Shown here: positions 29,262 through 37,460 of the stretch, one piece after another | Numbering within the stretch: position 1 is the first letter of the stretch | How the letters are laid out: every line of letters starts with the position of its first letter | Assembly (NCBI GenBank): GCA_001788795.1 | Contig: MFXH01000018.1 | Span: 1 to 64,000, forward strand | From: Candidatus Peregrinibacteria bacterium RIFOXYA2_FULL_41_18 | GTDB lineage: Bacteria > Patescibacteriota > Gracilibacteria > UBA1369 > UBA12470 | Reading direction: 5' to 3' | DNA: 64,000 bases | Notes under the pieces: generated by a model | What the model was told of the DNA's origin: nothing | The model's database searches: none | The model's input: the letters and a program-made list of their open reading frames with translations, nothing else | Made by a program: the position numbers and the translations under genes

Positions 29262-30188
29262 TTAACTTATTAATTCCAATCCAAATATTCCTCCGACAAC
29301 GCCCCCTGTACCCAATCCTGTTAAAACTCCGATCCCTGTCGGACTCATAATTCTCGACATAATAGTTTTTTTATTTTTTGTTTGTGTCGTAACCGTCTGT
29401 CCGGATTTCTCGGCGGCCTTGCTTGCGTCTTTCGCGACTTCCTCTCCGACTTCGTCAACTCCTTTGTTGTATTTCTTAGCTCGTTCATTTTCCGCAGCCA
29501 TCGGTGTTGCAGGTATTTCATTCTTTACCGGCTCTTTTGGAGTCTCTGGAACTTTTATTTTTGCGCCTTCAACCTGATTTTTCACATAAGATTCTTCCGG
29601 CGACATTTGCGGTATTGGTGGCGGCGGAAGTATTGGAAGTGGCGGAAACGGAACTGCAACTTTTTGTTCAATAGGCAGTTCAATTTTGTTCGGATCGAAC
29701 TTAAAAGTCGTTTGAGTGCTTTGCATGCTCCCAACCTCTTTCTCCAATTCGGCATCCTCTCTTTCTTGGTTCCCGACCGCTCTTTCCACGCTGTTTTCAT
29801 CGTTCTGCGTTATGAATCCCGATATTTTCGGCTTAACTCTTTCCGCAACTTTTCTTGATGTGTTCTCAAGGAATTTCTTAGGATCGAATCCTCCACCGTA
29901 AGCTGGTATTCCTTCAAGAAAGTCTTTCAACAATTCCAGCTTTTCTTTTGTCGAAGCCGTTTTCAGCATTTCATTGAGCAGTAATAACTGCGCATCTTTA
30001 TCTTTCCCGAAAAACGGTGCAAGGTATCTGTCAGCGACGCTCTGTTTGAGCGAGTCCGTTGCAAGAGTCGGATTATTCAGAAGTGATCGCACCTCGCCAT
30101 CAACGTTTGCATTACGCATGACCGACCTTAGAGCCGGAATCACTTGGTTCTGCATTACCTCACGAGTTGTATAAGAATTTTCTGACAT
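29262..30188 (-). CDS. Pro-rich protein with a C-terminal glycine-zipper membrane segment
   Basis: 308 residues. The N-terminal 120 residues are helical and soluble; a Pro-rich hinge (PFPPLPILPPPPIPQM) sits near 185-200. A Lys/Glu linker follows, and a C-terminal segment of small residues (GIGVLTGLGTGGVVGGIFG) looks like a glycine zipper that could insert in the membrane. No family recognised. It is the third gene of a tightly packed operon (9 bases from the upstream gene, 1 base from the downstream one), which suggests a stoichiometric partner of the VirB6-like protein. Confidence 0.8.
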   Translation of the reverse strand: MSENSYTTREVMQNQVIPALRSVMRNANVDGEVRSLLNNPTLATDSLKQSVADRYLAPFFGKDKDAQLLLLNEMLKTASTKEKLELLKDFLEGIPAYGGGFDPKKFLENTSRKVAERVKPKISGFITQNDENSVERAVGNQEREDAELEKEVGSMQSTQTTFKFDPNKIELPIEQKVAVPFPPLPILPPPPIPQMSPEESYVKNQVEGAKIKVPETPKEPVKNEIPATPMAAENERAKKYNKGVDEVGEEVAKDASKAAEKSGQTVTTQTKNKKTIMSRIMSPTGIGVLTGLGTGGVVGGIFGLELIS

Positions 30189-30197
30189 TTTTGATTA

Positions 30198-31706
30198 TTA
30201 TGCTATTTCAGGTTTGCCGTTAATTACGTCGTACAAATACTTTTTCTGATCCGTTTTCGGATCTACTTTTCCTATATCGAAATAAAGTGTCGCGTACCAC
30301 TCGCTTATCGTAGTCTCGAGAAGCGCATCTTTGCGCCCGTCCTTCTCTCCCGGATTTGACACTCCCATATCTGCAAAAGTCATAGGCACAACTTGCTTGT
30401 CGTGTTTCACGTTAACCTTCTCAAATCCATTGTTTACAGCCGACAAGTTATCCATAAACCATCTTGCCAACTGCGGATGCCTCTGGAAATCAGCGCGAAA
30501 ATCGTTTTCTTTCTTATTCAGCGTGTCTGCTCTCTGTTCCGCTTCGGATTTTTTCGCGAGCGCTTTTTCCAAACCGCCTTTTGTAACATCGTTATAAATA
30601 TATGCCACGCCTCCCAAGCTCGCCCACATTGGAACGTTAAACAATATACCTCCAACATCTTTGTTTTTTGCATTAACAATCAAATTCAGGAATGCAGTTC
30701 CAAGCAACACATACCTACCCACTTCCCAAAAAAGCACATTCTTATATGTTATTTCTTCGGATGCAAATGTACCGTGGAACCATTTTGTAAGATCTTCCAT
30801 TGTCGTCTTATCAAGCTTGTTCATAGCTTCTTGAGCTTTTCCATATGTTCCATCTCTAACCGTTTTCATTAACTCGTCATATGTCTTTTGCGAGATTTTA
30901 CCCTTTCCATACTTCAAAAACTCTTCCATTTGCGAAACTGTAAATATATTAACCTTTGTGAGATTACTCACTATTTTTGCTCCCTTATCGCCATGATCGT
31001 CAGCAAGATGTTTCGCGACTTCGAATCTTTGGCTCGGCGATAAAAATACCATTACCGAAACCGCCGTTGTCTGACTTATAAGCGATATTGACCTCCTGAG
31101 ATCATCCATTTTTGCGAAATTAACCGACTGACCGGCAATGTCCACAAGCCTATTGGCAATATTTTTGTAATCCTGTTCCGTCAAAGCCTCTTTATTGGCA
31201 ACTTTTTCCGTAATCACAAAAAGTTCTTTATTCTCTTCGTGAGCCCCGCTATAAATCTTCTCTCCATTCGCCGTATTCACAAGCTCCGCCAAGTTGATCG
31301 AGTTAATCATGGGGATCGCATATCTCACAGTATCCAAGAACTCATCTTGTTCATCTATTTTTCTATTTTCACCTCCCGATAATTTCAATACTGACACTAT
31401 TCTGTCATAAAGCTTTCCAAGAGCATTCTTGTGACGTTCTCTGATTTCCGTCTTTGCGTCTTCATATGCCTGAGTTGCGGCACCTTTTTCCGTTTTTGCC
31501 GAATCTATTTCCGACTGCATTTTGCCGGTTATCTTTTCCGAAGAAAATTCCGCAGCTTCTTTTGCTTTCTCCATTGTGAATTTGCCCTTCGGCTGACCTT
31601 TCACAGATCCACCGAAAACCTCTTCAATCCTCTTGTCCAGTCTTGAATCAGCCTCTGATTGAGAGTGCTCCAATACCGTATCTTGTTTTTTTTCTTGTTG
31701 TGCCAT
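30198..31706 (-). CDS. Membrane protein with coiled-coil N terminus, unknown function
   Basis: 502 residues. The first 130 are strongly charged and coiled-coil-like. A helical domain follows, then two hydrophobic segments (FWEVGRYVLLGTAFLNLIV near 328, ILFNVPMWASLGGVAYIY near 358) form a hairpin, and a soluble C-terminal domain begins with another coiled coil. No signal peptide and no catalytic motif. The ATG follows the stop of the small membrane gene by one base. It is probably a cytoplasm-facing component anchored by the hairpin (inference). Confidence 0.8.
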   Translation of the reverse strand: MAQQEKKQDTVLEHSQSEADSRLDKRIEEVFGGSVKGQPKGKFTMEKAKEAAEFSSEKITGKMQSEIDSAKTEKGAATQAYEDAKTEIRERHKNALGKLYDRIVSVLKLSGGENRKIDEQDEFLDTVRYAIPMINSINLAELVNTANGEKIYSGAHEENKELFVITEKVANKEALTEQDYKNIANRLVDIAGQSVNFAKMDDLRRSISLISQTTAVSVMVFLSPSQRFEVAKHLADDHGDKGAKIVSNLTKVNIFTVSQMEEFLKYGKGKISQKTYDELMKTVRDGTYGKAQEAMNKLDKTTMEDLTKWFHGTFASEEITYKNVLFWEVGRYVLLGTAFLNLIVNAKNKDVGGILFNVPMWASLGGVAYIYNDVTKGGLEKALAKKSEAEQRADTLNKKENDFRADFQRHPQLARWFMDNLSAVNNGFEKVNVKHDKQVVPMTFADMGVSNPGEKDGRKDALLETTISEWYATLYFDIGKVDPKTDQKKYLYDVINGKPEIA

Positions 31707-31707
31707 T

Positions 31708-32205
31708 TTATAGTTTAAAGACTCTCGTTAAAATATCTGTTATAGCCTCTTCTTTCCCTTCCCATTCTGGGAGTTGAGTAAGTAGCAAATTCCTGACCTT
31801 CACCGGATCTTGATCTCCAAGTTGAATCAGTAGATCCCTGTTATTTCTGCTTGCAAACCTCATATGCAGAGTCTTAACCATTGGAGGATTGTAGATAATC
31901 CAAAACGTCTTGAAATGGCTGAAAGGATAAAATCTATCCTTCACTTTGACTCCCATTTCTGTAATCTCTATCGGTATATTCTCAGGTTTTGTTTTGTGCT
32001 CGATGAAATATACAATAGCCAGCATGAAAAAAGCTGCCGACATAGTCCAAGATTTGGTAAGTATGGCATATGCTATCAATCCCGCTGTAATTGAAATCGC
32101 CATCGTAACCCAAACAGTTCCCTTCTCGTTTTTCACATATTCCGGCGCAATCCACGACAGAATCGGAACTCCAAAATTTTGTTTTTCTTCATTTTGCATA
32201 TTCAT
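31708..32205 (-). CDS. Small membrane protein with two transmembrane helices and a PH-like tail
   Basis: 165 residues. After about 28 residues two adjacent membrane helices appear (VWVTMAISITAGLIAYAIL and MSAAFFMLAIVYFI), followed by a soluble domain of alternating strands (IPIEITEMGVKVKDRFYPF, FKTFWIIYNPPMV) and a final helix, an arrangement like small PH-like membrane proteins. First gene of a five-gene operon with its own consensus promoter. I assign no function; conservation of this type beside VirB6-like genes could be tested. Confidence 0.8.
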   Translation of the reverse strand: MNMQNEEKQNFGVPILSWIAPEYVKNEKGTVWVTMAISITAGLIAYAILTKSWTMSAAFFMLAIVYFIEHKTKPENIPIEITEMGVKVKDRFYPFSHFKTFWIIYNPPMVKTLHMRFASRNNRDLLIQLGDQDPVKVRNLLLTQLPEWEGKEEAITDILTRVFKL

Positions 32206-32226
32206 TCGCGGTTTTAAAATCTTATT

Positions 32227-32255
32227 ATTATAGCATATTTACATCAGTAAAACAA
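32227..32255 (-). promoter_or_regulatory. Promoter of the VirB6-like five-gene operon
   Basis: Minus strand: TTGTTT (32255-32250), 17-base spacer, TATAAT (32232-32227), 21 bases before the first ATG. It is the only good promoter between 32205 and the operon's end. Confidence 0.8.
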
Positions 32256-32321
32256 CCCTTGGGTAGGGACGCCTGATTCCGAATGCCGAATGCAGGGCTT
32301 AGCGAAGCCACAAACAGATAC

Positions 32322-32349
32322 AAAAAAACCCCGTCGGAACGGGGTTTTC
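32322..32349 (-). terminator. Terminator of the rpsF-ssb-rpsR operon
   Basis: Minus strand AAAACCCCG-TTCCGA-CGGGGTTTTTTT, a GC-rich stem with a T run, 28 bases after the rpsR stop. The plus strand also ends in TTTT, so it may work in both directions. Confidence 0.88.
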
Positions 32350-32376
32350 GATTTGAGTTTTGCTTATTGCGAACCA

Positions 32377-32574
32377 TCACGGAACGAATGGCAACAATGC
32401 CATTTCTCTGGCGATTTTCACAGCTCGTGCAACTTGCTTTTGGTGATGTAAGCAGAGTTTGCTGTATCTTCTGGCCTGTATTCTGTTGAAGCTCGTTACA
32501 TGAGATCTTAGCTTGCTAAGCTTTTTGTAATCTATGTATTCAACTGCGTCTGTGCAAAAATGACATTTTTTCAT
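32377..32574 (-). CDS. rpsR: Small ribosomal subunit protein bS18
   Basis: 65 residues, slightly short for bS18. It pairs with bS6 on the 30S platform near the mRNA exit and the 16S 3' end. The diagnostic C-terminal block DYKKLSKLRSHVTSFN plus RIQARRYSKLCLHHQKQVARA is present; two N-terminal Cys (KKCHFC) occur as in Zn-binding-type S18. Last gene of the classic rpsF-ssb-rpsR order. Its position near the anti-Shine-Dalgarno is of interest because genes here rarely use that signal. Confidence 0.96.
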   Translation of the reverse strand: MKKCHFCTDAVEYIDYKKLSKLRSHVTSFNRIQARRYSKLCLHHQKQVARAVKIAREMALLPFVP

Positions 32575-32601
32575 ATTGTTTGGTGAGAGATTATTATTTC
32601 A

Positions 32602-32619
32602 GTTTCGCTAATGCGAAAC
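32602..32619. repeat. Hairpin repeat GTTTCGC-TAAT-GCGAAAC between ssb and rpsR
   Basis: A perfect seven-base-pair stem with a TAAT loop. It is a stem-variant relative of GTTTTGC-TAAC-GCAAAAC at 14203, with a compensatory change at the fifth base pair. Confidence 0.65.
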
Positions 32620-32629
32620 AGATTAAAAA

Positions 32630-33073
32630 TTAACCTTCGAATGTTGCGTCGATGTCAGCACTTACCGCATCAGCCGCAGGAGCGGATTCTTCACTTACAG
32701 GGAGCATTTCTTCAGTAGCTCCGAGTGCGGAACCGCCATTCTTTTTCTTCTCCAAAATTATCATATCTTCAACGACAACTTCCGTTCTGTGTTTTCTTGT
32801 TCCATCCGGTAAATCCCAAACGCGAGTCTTCAAATAGCCTTCTACATAAACCAAATTCCCTTTTTTGAGAAGGTTTGCGCAGATTTCAGCCAATCTAGAC
32901 CATGCAACGCACTCTGTAAATTCTGCGGATTCGTGTTTTTCCGCATTTGACGTGACCCATTCTCTGTTTGTTGCAACTCCGAATGTTGCGATTTTTTGCC
33001 CGCCTTGAGTTTCTTTTAATTCAGGATCGCGGGTCAAGTTACCGATAAGTATTACCTTGTTTACTGTTCTCAT
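32630..33073 (-). CDS. ssb: Single-stranded DNA-binding protein
   Basis: 147 residues. The OB-fold occupies residues 1-110 (KVILIGNLTRDPELKETQGG, FTECVAWSRLAEICANLLKK, GNLVYVEGYLKTR). A short acidic tail ends in DIDATFEG, unlike the usual DDDIPF tip but likely serving the same partner-recruiting role. SSB coats single-stranded DNA in replication and repair. It lies between rpsF and rpsR as in many bacteria; a palindromic repeat separates it from rpsF. Confidence 0.95.
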   Translation of the reverse strand: MRTVNKVILIGNLTRDPELKETQGGQKIATFGVATNREWVTSNAEKHESAEFTECVAWSRLAEICANLLKKGNLVYVEGYLKTRVWDLPDGTRKHRTEVVVEDMIILEKKKNGGSALGATEEMLPVSEESAPAADAVSADIDATFEG

Positions 33074-33113
33074 TGTTCTAGTTATTAAGTTTTACGTTGA
33101 TAATTTATATGGA

Positions 33114-33187
33114 GATTGCATACGCAATCGGACTTATAGTATGGGCCGTCCGCCCTGTCTGCCGACAGGCAGGTTCGCTACCGGCCT
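33114..33187 (-). repeat. Palindromic repeat element between rpsF and ssb
   Basis: Hairpin GATTGC-ATAC-GCAATC (33115-33130), then GGACTTATAGTATGGGCC, GTCCGCC, an inner hairpin CTGTC-TGCC-GACAG and TTCGCTACCGGCC at the 3' border. The same order of parts appears at 41693-41747. It lies inside an operon, so it would be transcribed and folded. Confidence 0.75.
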
Positions 33188-33188
33188 A

Positions 33189-33848
33189 CTAAATACTGAT
33201 GTCTATATCAGTATCGTCCATGATAGCCTTCAGTTTCCTATCCAAATCATCCAAGCTATCGTCTTTCTTAGCTGTTTTCTTCTTTTCTTCTTTCTTCTCT
33301 TCTTTTACTTCCTCGACCTCTTCCTTAACTTCTTCTTTCTTGACAGTCTTCTTAACTTTCTTTGGCTTCTCTTCTTCCTTAACTTCCTCTTTCACTTCTT
33401 CAACTTCTTCTTTCTTTACAGTCTTCTTCACCGGCTTTTCTTTCTTCTCAACAACCGGTTTTTCTTCCTTTGGTCCTTCTTTTACCTTCACCTTCTTGCT
33501 GAAGTCCAAATCCGCCTCTGTTGTTTTGGTTGGGATATAGTCATCCGGAACCTTGATCAATAAAGACCTCAAGATAGACGCATCAATTCTTAGCGCCTCT
33601 CTCAATTCTTTCATTTTTGCAGATTCTCCTTTGAAATTCAGGACAACGTAGTACCCGACATCTTGACCTTTTATCCTGTACTTCATGTCTCTCCTACCCC
33701 AAACGTCCTCAAGTAAAACCTTCCCATCACCATCGGTAATGAGTTTCTTGATCGTTTCGAGTTGTTTTGCGATCACATCGTCGCTCTTATCAGCTCCGAA
33801 GATGACCATAAGCTCGTATTGTCGAGCTTCAGAAAATGTTTTTGGCAT
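33189..33848 (-). CDS. rpsF: Small ribosomal subunit protein bS6 with a Lys/Glu-rich extension
   Basis: 219 residues from ATG 33848. A longer TTG start (33887) is possible, but the family N terminus (EARQYELMVIFGADKS) fits the ATG. The bS6 fold (residues 1-100) includes DVWGRRDMKYRIKGQDVGYY and binds bS18. A tail of over 100 residues is repetitive and Lys/Glu-rich (KKTVKKEEVEEVKEE type) and ends in acidic DDTDIDISI. Such tails occur in CPR ribosomal proteins; their role is unknown. The leader has a CCCTT/AAGGG hairpin (33864-33890) that may take part in S6:S18 autoregulation, which is uncertain. Confidence 0.95.
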   Translation of the reverse strand: MPKTFSEARQYELMVIFGADKSDDVIAKQLETIKKLITDGDGKVLLEDVWGRRDMKYRIKGQDVGYYVVLNFKGESAKMKELREALRIDASILRSLLIKVPDDYIPTKTTEADLDFSKKVKVKEGPKEEKPVVEKKEKPVKKTVKKEEVEEVKEEVKEEEKPKKVKKTVKKEEVKEEVEEVKEEKKEEKKKTAKKDDSLDDLDRKLKAIMDDTDIDISI

Positions 33849-33957
33849 GTTCTTTCTTTGGTTACTACCCTTATTAGCCTTAAACAAGGGCAGAAAGATA
33901 AATTTAAATAAGGCGAAAGGTAAGTTACCAGAGGGGCTTGGCTAACGCAAGAGAAAA

Positions 33958-34818
33958 TCACCTGTTTGCAATGCTAATCGCCGACACCAACCACTCCGTA
34001 CCTTTTGGACCTTTTAATCTATTCCCCTTTCCATCAAATATAGGCAATGGCCACTTCTCTGACGATATATCTCCTACCGTAAACGGCGTGCCGAATTTCC
34101 CTTTCAAAAGAGCATGATCGTTCTTCCCGATACTGGGTTGATCTCCTATCACAACTATTTTCTGAGCATTTCTTCCTGCGTCTATGCCTCTTTTCGCGAC
34201 AAGAAATTCCGCCAATCTTTTGACCCCTTGATCCTTATTGGCGTTCTTCGGACTTATATGAACCGCCAAATCCGAATCCAATATTTCAAACTCATCTCCA
34301 TACTCGAATTTCTCAAGTATTTGCGCTCCTTTTTTGGCGATTGCCACTGTCATTCCGGGTCCTGTAGGTCTCAAAAGCAACTGAGTATGCCTCTCTTCAA
34401 CAGATTCACAGAGCTTCTTAAGTCCATGCTCAAGTTCCGCCTTAAGCGCTTTTCTATCGAGCCTTTGCATATCCCATTTTATTTCATAAAAAAGATCATA
34501 TTTCTTTTTGCGAGTGTCGAAAAAATATCCAAGCGCGCCGTTTTCACATATGAAATACCAGTTTTTTTGCGTTTTCAACGGATTACTGGAGAGAGCGAGA
34601 ATTTGAGATAAAATTTTATCGCGAGTATGCGAAATCGTTCGTCCCGTCACAAAAGCCAGAGGCATCTTCAAGCTAAGATCGGCAAGGTTTTGCGCTAGAG
34701 ACTGGGGGATTTTCGATTCACCTATTTCAGTAAGCGTTCCATCTATATCAAACATCACCGAAACGTACTCTTTGCCGAGAGATTTTCTAAATCTTGTTCT
34801 ATAGCCTTGTAAGTTCAT
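33958..34818 (-). CDS. HAD-family phosphatase (Cof/sucrose-phosphatase-like, IIB)
   Basis: 286 residues from ATG 34818, which lies inside the 3' end of mutS (20-base overlap). HAD motif I is VMFDIDGTLTEIG (about 25), motif II AFVTGRT (about 56), with a Lys in NKDQGVKRL and motif III/IV VVIGDQPSIGKNDHALL (about 225). The cap insertion and GDQPS pattern point to subclass IIB sugar-phosphate or trehalose/mannosyl-type phosphatases. The substrate cannot be told. A shorter start nearer motif I cannot be excluded because no Shine-Dalgarno guides the choice. Confidence 0.85.
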   Translation of the reverse strand: MNLQGYRTRFRKSLGKEYVSVMFDIDGTLTEIGESKIPQSLAQNLADLSLKMPLAFVTGRTISHTRDKILSQILALSSNPLKTQKNWYFICENGALGYFFDTRKKKYDLFYEIKWDMQRLDRKALKAELEHGLKKLCESVEERHTQLLLRPTGPGMTVAIAKKGAQILEKFEYGDEFEILDSDLAVHISPKNANKDQGVKRLAEFLVAKRGIDAGRNAQKIVVIGDQPSIGKNDHALLKGKFGTPFTVGDISSEKWPLPIFDGKGNRLKGPKGTEWLVSAISIANR

Positions 34819-37411
34819 CAAGTTTTTTTAGTGCTTCAAGCGGTGTCAAAGTATTTATATCAATTTTTTTGAGAGCTTCAAGAGCAGGATGTGTTAATTT
34901 GCCCGGTTCTCGAGAATCAGCGTATGTGCTTGTCGCTTGGCCAAAGATATTCATCTGATCTTCCGGTACGCGAGTTTTGCCTTTTGCAAGCCGTTCTTTG
35001 ATACCGCGCTCTACAACTCCTTCCTCAAGTTCTTCAAGAATTTGTTTAGCTTTGCTTGTTATCTCTACGGGCAGGCCGGCCAGACGTCCAACTTCAATAC
35101 CGTAGCTTTTATCTATACCGCCTTCAAGAATTTTATATAAAAATATTATACCCTTATCCTTATCTTCTTTTGCCGTGACATGGCAGTTCACCCCTTTTTC
35201 CAATCTCTCAACAACAGGTATAAGTTCGTGATAATGCGTTGCGAATAACGTCTTCGCCTTAATCTTATCGTGAATATATTCGCAAATCGCCCATGCAATC
35301 GACATCCCGTCGTAAGTACTAGTACCGCGACCTATTTCATCGAGGATTATCAAGCTTCTTTCTGTCGCATTGTTGATAATGTTCGCAGTCTCCTGCATCT
35401 CGACCATGAATGTACTTTGGCCTCTTACAAGGTTGTCAGAAGCACCGACGCGCGTGAAAATTCTATCTGTTAATCCAATCTCAGCAGAGGCTGCCGGAAC
35501 GAACGAGCCGATATGCGCCATCAAGGTTATGAGTGCAACTTGGCGCAAATAAGTCGACTTGCCGCTCATGTTCGGACCCGTAATAAGCAACAACTGCCTA
35601 TTCTCATGGTCGAGGAATGAATCGTTCGATACGAACGTTCTCGCAAATGTCATTTGCTCTACAACCGGATGGCGGCCTTCTTTTATTTTCAATAATTGTT
35701 TATTTGTAACTTCAGGTCTGCAGTAACGGTTTTTCACAGCAGTTTCCGCAAAAGATCCGATTACATCAAGTATTCCGATTATCTCAGCATCAGCCTGAAT
35801 TTCCTCTATGAATTCCAGCGCCTGAGATTTCACTTCCAAGAAAATTTTATATTCGAGCTCGATTATTTTTTCTTCCGCGGTAAGAACTTTTTCTTCATAC
35901 TCCTGCAGTTCCGGCGTCACAAATCTCTCAGCGTTCACAAGTGTTTGCTTGCGGATATAATCCGGTGGCACAAGGCTCAAATTCGCTTTGCTCACTTCTA
36001 TATAATATCCGAAAACCTTATTGAATCTGACTTTTAACGAGCTGATTCCCGTACGAGCTATTTCCCTCTGTTGAAGATTTTGGATAAAAGTTTTCCCTTC
36101 CGTGCTCAAGTTGCGCAAGTCATCAAGTTCGCGGAAAAATCCTTTTTTTATAAGACCTCCCTCACGCAAAATCATTTTTGGCTCATCCAAAATCGCCTTT
36201 TCGATTAAATCTGTTAATTTCTCTATTTCGAACAGGCGTTCGTTTGCTTTTTTCAGAATTTCCGACTCGGCACTGGAGAGGATTTTCTTCATCTCCGGAA
36301 CTGTTTGGAGTGAAATTTTCAGTGCTATCAAATCTCTAGCATTCCCTGTTGCGCAGCTCAATCGCGCAATTAATCTTTCCAAATCCAACATGGTTCCGAG
36401 TTTGGCGCGCAAGTCGTTTCTTAAAGTCGGTTTGCGCGTAAGCTCCAAGACACCATCGAGACGCGCATCTATTTCCTCTTTTTTAAGCAGCGGACGAAGC
36501 AGCCATTTCTTCAACATACGTCCACCCATAGCTGTTGCCGTCGAATCGATTACTCCGAGAAGAGAACCTTCGCGCTTGCCTTCTCGAAGAGTTGCAACCA
36601 GTTCAAGATTCTGAATAGTTGCTTCGTCGAGCAGCATGGTTTCAGCTGTCGAATATGAATTTATGCGTGTTATGTGTTTAAGGTCGCTTTTTTGAGTTTG
36701 TTTTAAGTAAGAGAGGAGAATTCCGCCGGCGCGCATGCCAAAAGGCCATCTCTCTATCCCAAATCCTTCCATACTTCGCGTATTGAAATGCGCGAGCAGA
36801 AACTTATAAGGATCTTCAAACGTTTCAAACGCAAATACGCACATGTCTTCGAATTCATGCAGGAATTTTTTTAAGCCTTCCTCCTCAAGAAAATCTTTTC
36901 TGATCACGCATTCCGCAGGTTTTATTCTTATGATTTCCGTTCTTAATTCGCTGTATCCGTTAAGCTCTGTTACTTTGAATTCTCCCGTTGTAAGGTCGCA
37001 AACCGCAAGACCGAAATAGGTCTGTTTAGGAAAAATACTTATAAGAAAATTATTCGTCTTGTTCTCAATTATATTTTCATTAAATGTCGTTCCCGGAGTC
37101 ACTATTCTCACAACTTCGCGCTCAACTATCCCCGGCAAATTCGGATCGCTTGTTTGCTCGCAAATCGCAACGCACTTGCCTGCGCGAGTGAGCTTGGCTA
37201 TGTAATTTTCCGCCGCATGATACGGAACTCCGCACATCGGAACTCGGTTGTCGCCTTTGTTTCGAGCGGTAAGAGTGATATTGAGAATCTTGGAAGCGGT
37301 GATCGCATCTTCTCCGAACATTTCATAAAAATCCCCAAGCCTGAAAAACAATATACAGTCCGCGTGTTTCGCGCGAATCTCCTCATATTGTTGCATCATT
37401 GGAGTTGGCAT
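34799..37411 (-). CDS. mutS: DNA mismatch repair protein MutS
   Basis: 870 residues, typical MutS1. The mismatch-binding FYEMFGEDA motif (GDFYEMF, about 27) is intact, with the connector, lever and clamp regions, Walker A GPNMSGKSTYLRQ (about 610), signature DNLVRGQSTFMVEM and Walker B IILDEIGRGTSTYDG. It recognises base mismatches and recruits MutL; mutL is not in the window. The ATG follows a degenerate-repeat spacer. It heads the minus-strand block running to rpsR and overlaps the next gene. Confidence 0.98.
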   Translation of the reverse strand: MPTPMMQQYEEIRAKHADCILFFRLGDFYEMFGEDAITASKILNITLTARNKGDNRVPMCGVPYHAAENYIAKLTRAGKCVAICEQTSDPNLPGIVEREVVRIVTPGTTFNENIIENKTNNFLISIFPKQTYFGLAVCDLTTGEFKVTELNGYSELRTEIIRIKPAECVIRKDFLEEEGLKKFLHEFEDMCVFAFETFEDPYKFLLAHFNTRSMEGFGIERWPFGMRAGGILLSYLKQTQKSDLKHITRINSYSTAETMLLDEATIQNLELVATLREGKREGSLLGVIDSTATAMGGRMLKKWLLRPLLKKEEIDARLDGVLELTRKPTLRNDLRAKLGTMLDLERLIARLSCATGNARDLIALKISLQTVPEMKKILSSAESEILKKANERLFEIEKLTDLIEKAILDEPKMILREGGLIKKGFFRELDDLRNLSTEGKTFIQNLQQREIARTGISSLKVRFNKVFGYYIEVSKANLSLVPPDYIRKQTLVNAERFVTPELQEYEEKVLTAEEKIIELEYKIFLEVKSQALEFIEEIQADAEIIGILDVIGSFAETAVKNRYCRPEVTNKQLLKIKEGRHPVVEQMTFARTFVSNDSFLDHENRQLLLITGPNMSGKSTYLRQVALITLMAHIGSFVPAASAEIGLTDRIFTRVGASDNLVRGQSTFMVEMQETANIINNATERSLIILDEIGRGTSTYDGMSIAWAICEYIHDKIKAKTLFATHYHELIPVVERLEKGVNCHVTAKEDKDKGIIFLYKILEGGIDKSYGIEVGRLAGLPVEITSKAKQILEELEEGVVERGIKERLAKGKTRVPEDQMNIFGQATSTYADSREPGKLTHPALEALKKIDINTLTPLEALKKLDELTRL

Positions 37412-37420
37412 GCGAAGAGG

Positions 37421-37450
37421 AATTACGAATATAGAATACCGAATGCCGAT
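37421..37450. repeat. Degenerate GAATACC/GAATGCC spacer repeat upstream of mutS
   Basis: ATTACGAATATAGAATACCG then AATGCCGATAGGAATGAG: four imperfect units of the same class that flanks the S23 gene. Another block, GAATTACGAATATC with ATTCGAAGAATAC, lies at 37784-37813 before the next pair of genes. Confidence 0.65.
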
Positions 37451-37460
37451 AGGAATGAGA

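Noticed and set aside
33199-33540. A 113-codon Ser/Phe-rich ORF opposite rpsF
   Set aside because: It is the complement of the Lys/Glu-rich tail of bS6; low-complexity coding sequence leaves the opposite frame open.
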